From positions 1-6,969 of the forward strand of contig CAMLOC010000194.1 of NCBI GenBank assembly GCA_946481465.1: 6,969 bases of DNA. Reading direction: 5' to 3'. Origin of the DNA: an uncultured Shinella sp. GTDB lineage: Bacteria > Pseudomonadota > Alphaproteobacteria > Rhizobiales > Rhizobiaceae. Made by a program: the position numbers and the translations under genes. Shown here piece after piece: positions 5,780 to 6,969 of this stretch. The notes under the pieces were generated by a model. It ran no database searches. It saw nothing but the letters and a program-made list of their open reading frames with translations, and was not told where the DNA came from. Within the stretch, counting starts at the first letter, position 1. Every line of letters begins with the position of its first letter.

Positions 5780-6568
5780 GTGATCGTCTGGCTGCGCCTT
5801 GCCGTCGCTTTCCTCGTCCTGGCCGTGACGACGATCGTCCTGTTGCCCATCCAACTCGTCGGCCTGCGTTTCGATCTGAAGATCCGTCGCCGCGTGCCGC
5901 GCCTCTGGCACCGCGTCGCCTGCCGGGTGCTCGGCCTCAGGGTGCGGGTGCATGGCGCGCTGGAGACGAAACGGCCCTTGCTGCTCGCTTCAAACCATGT
6001 CTCCTGGAAGGATATCATGGTGCTCGGCTCGGTGGCCGACGTCGTCTATATCGCCAAGTCCGAGGTGCGCGGCTGGCCGGTCTTCGGCCTTCTCGCCCGT
6101 CTCCAGGCGACGATCTTCGTCGAGCGCGAGCAGCGCCGGAAGACCGGCGACCAGGTGGATGAGATCGCGCAGCGCATGACGGACGGCGAGATCGTCGTGC
6201 TCTTCCCGGAGGGCACGACCTCGGATGGCAACCGCCTCCTGGAGATCAAGTCCTCGCTCTTCGGCGCGGCCGCCTCCGCCGTGCCGCACGCGCCTGACGG
6301 CGTGGTGTTCATCCAGCCGGTCTCGATCGCCTATACCGGCGTGCACGGCATGGCCATGGGCCGCTTCCACCGGCCGCTCGCCGCCTGGCCGGGGGATATC
6401 GAACTCCTGCCGCATCTCCTCGCCGTCGCGCGCGAGGGGGCGGTGGATGTGGATGTCGATTTCGGCGAGCGGGTCGACTATTCGGGCGACAGCAGCCGCA
6501 AGGCGGTGAGCCGCACGGTCGAGGCGCGCATCCGCGCCATGTTGGGCGCGCGCCTGCGCGGCAGATAA
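5780..6568 (+). CDS. olsA: PlsC-domain lyso-lipid O-acyltransferase, probably OlsA (ornithine lipid synthesis)
   Basis: Inner-membrane acyltransferase that moves a fatty acyl group from acyl-ACP to a lyso-lipid. The product has 262 residues. One N-terminal membrane segment (about 5-29) anchors it. The catalytic H73-x4-D78 lies in SNHVSWKD and the substrate motif FPEGT at 142-146; FVERE (113-117) and IQPVSIAY (178-185) are further family blocks. The start is GTG 5780, with only GGTGA (5771-5775) as a weak ribosome site; it gives a clean membrane-segment N-terminus. Position directly before miaB matches my recollection of Sinorhizobium meliloti olsA, whose product acylates lyso-ornithine lipid to a phosphorus-free membrane lipid. 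By sequence alone it could equally be plsC (1-acylglycerol-3-phosphate acyltransferase): PlsC domain firm, substrate inferred from neighbours. Confidence 0.88.
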   Translation: MIVWLRLAVAFLVLAVTTIVLLPIQLVGLRFDLKIRRRVPRLWHRVACRVLGLRVRVHGALETKRPLLLASNHVSWKDIMVLGSVADVVYIAKSEVRGWPVFGLLARLQATIFVEREQRRKTGDQVDEIAQRMTDGEIVVLFPEGTTSDGNRLLEIKSSLFGAAASAVPHAPDGVVFIQPVSIAYTGVHGMAMGRFHRPLAAWPGDIELLPHLLAVAREGAVDVDVDFGERVDYSGDSSRKAVSRTVEARIRAMLGARLRGR

Positions 6569-6607
6569 AGCTTCATTTTTCGGGGCTTTTCCACTAAGGA
6601 AGCGGCC

Positions 6608-6969
6608 ATGAGCGAACAGTCCCTTTCCCTGCCCGAAGCCCCTCCGGCGACGCCGAACACGCGAAAAGTCTTCGTGAAGACCTACGGCTGTCAGATGAAC
6701 GTCTATGACAGCGACCGCATGACGGATGCGCTGTCGAAGGACGGCTATCAGGCGACGGACGTCCTGGAAGAGGCCGACCTCGTCCTCCTCAACACCTGTC
6801 ATATCCGTGAGAAGGCGGCGGAAAAGGTCTATTCCGAGCTCGGCCGCCTGCGCGAGATGAAGAAGGCCCGCGCGAAGAACGGCCGCGAGATGGTGATCGG
6901 CGTGACCGGCTGCGTCGCCCAGGCGGAAGGCAAGGAGATCCTGCGCCGCGCGCCGGCGGTCGACCTGGT
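6608..6969 (+). CDS. miaB: tRNA-2-methylthio-N6-dimethylallyladenosine synthase MiaB, N-terminal part, cut by the right edge
   Basis: Radical-SAM methylthiotransferase that turns i6A37 into ms2i6A37 in tRNAs reading UNN codons. It needs two [4Fe-4S] clusters. Only 120 codons are in the window (family about 440-475), covering nearly all of the MTTase N-terminal domain. All three ligands of the auxiliary cluster are seen: C28 in TYGCQMN, C64 in NTCHIREKA and C102 in VTGCVAQ. The radical-SAM CxxxCxxC lies beyond the edge. The wording separates MiaB from RimO and MtaB. There is a polar leader of about 19 residues before the domain. AAGGA (6596-6600) is seven bases before the ATG. The 39-bp gap after olsA has no terminator. 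It is the likely iron-dependent client of the nfuA product encoded in the same series. Confidence 0.95.
   Translation, partial: MSEQSLSLPEAPPATPNTRKVFVKTYGCQMNVYDSDRMTDALSKDGYQATDVLEEADLVLLNTCHIREKAAEKVYSELGRLREMKKARAKNGREMVIGVTGCVAQAEGKEILRRAPAVDL

Noticed and set aside
4763..5953. Minus-strand 396-codon open frame over rimI, mur and the start of olsA
   Set aside because: It spans three confident plus-strand genes and the gaps between them and has no domain signature; it is a shadow frame.
5276..6607. Three successive gaps of exactly 39 bp (rimI-mur, mur-olsA, olsA-miaB)
   Set aside because: The gap sequences are not alike, so this is not a repeated element; equal length looks like coincidence.

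Overview
The window is a GC-rich stretch of tightly packed chromosomal genes. Gene order, protein signatures and promoter style (CTTGAC-N17-CTATAT type) point to an alphaproteobacterium of the Rhizobiaceae (Rhizobium / Sinorhizobium / Agrobacterium / Shinella group). The genus cannot be fixed from sequence reading alone. No mobile elements, CRISPR arrays, tRNA or rRNA genes were seen.

Layout, left to right: the C-terminal two thirds of murJ (lipid II flippase) runs in from the left edge. Six bases after its stop, facing it on the minus strand, lies a small secreted M15-type peptidoglycan peptidase. A 225-bp divergent spacer follows. After it all genes are on the plus strand: trpS, a universal stress protein gene, an Nfu-type Fe-S carrier (nfuA, called fssA in rhizobia), tsaB, rimI, a Fur-family regulator of the Mur type, a PlsC-domain acyltransferase that fits OlsA, and the first 120 codons of miaB, which is cut by the right edge.

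The most informative non-coding element is in the 99-bp gap before nfuA. A good sigma-70 promoter (CTTGAA-N17-CTATCT) is followed at once by TTTTGAA-TTA-TTCTAAA, a near-perfect inverted repeat matching the rhizobial Irr box (ICE motif). It lies over the predicted transcription start, which is where a repressor would act. No convincing terminator is visible from there to miaB and the gaps are short (4-39 bp). An Irr-controlled transcript could therefore run through the Fe-S carrier, two tRNA A37-modification genes (tsaB for t6A, miaB for ms2i6A), rimI, a metal regulator and a lipid acyltransferase. This iron link is an inference from motif and layout.

The genes themselves are conserved core functions: cell-wall building, tRNA charging and modification, Fe-S delivery, N-terminal acetylation, metal sensing and membrane lipid synthesis. 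I found no wholly novel system; the novelty is in the regulatory arrangement and some small sequence oddities.
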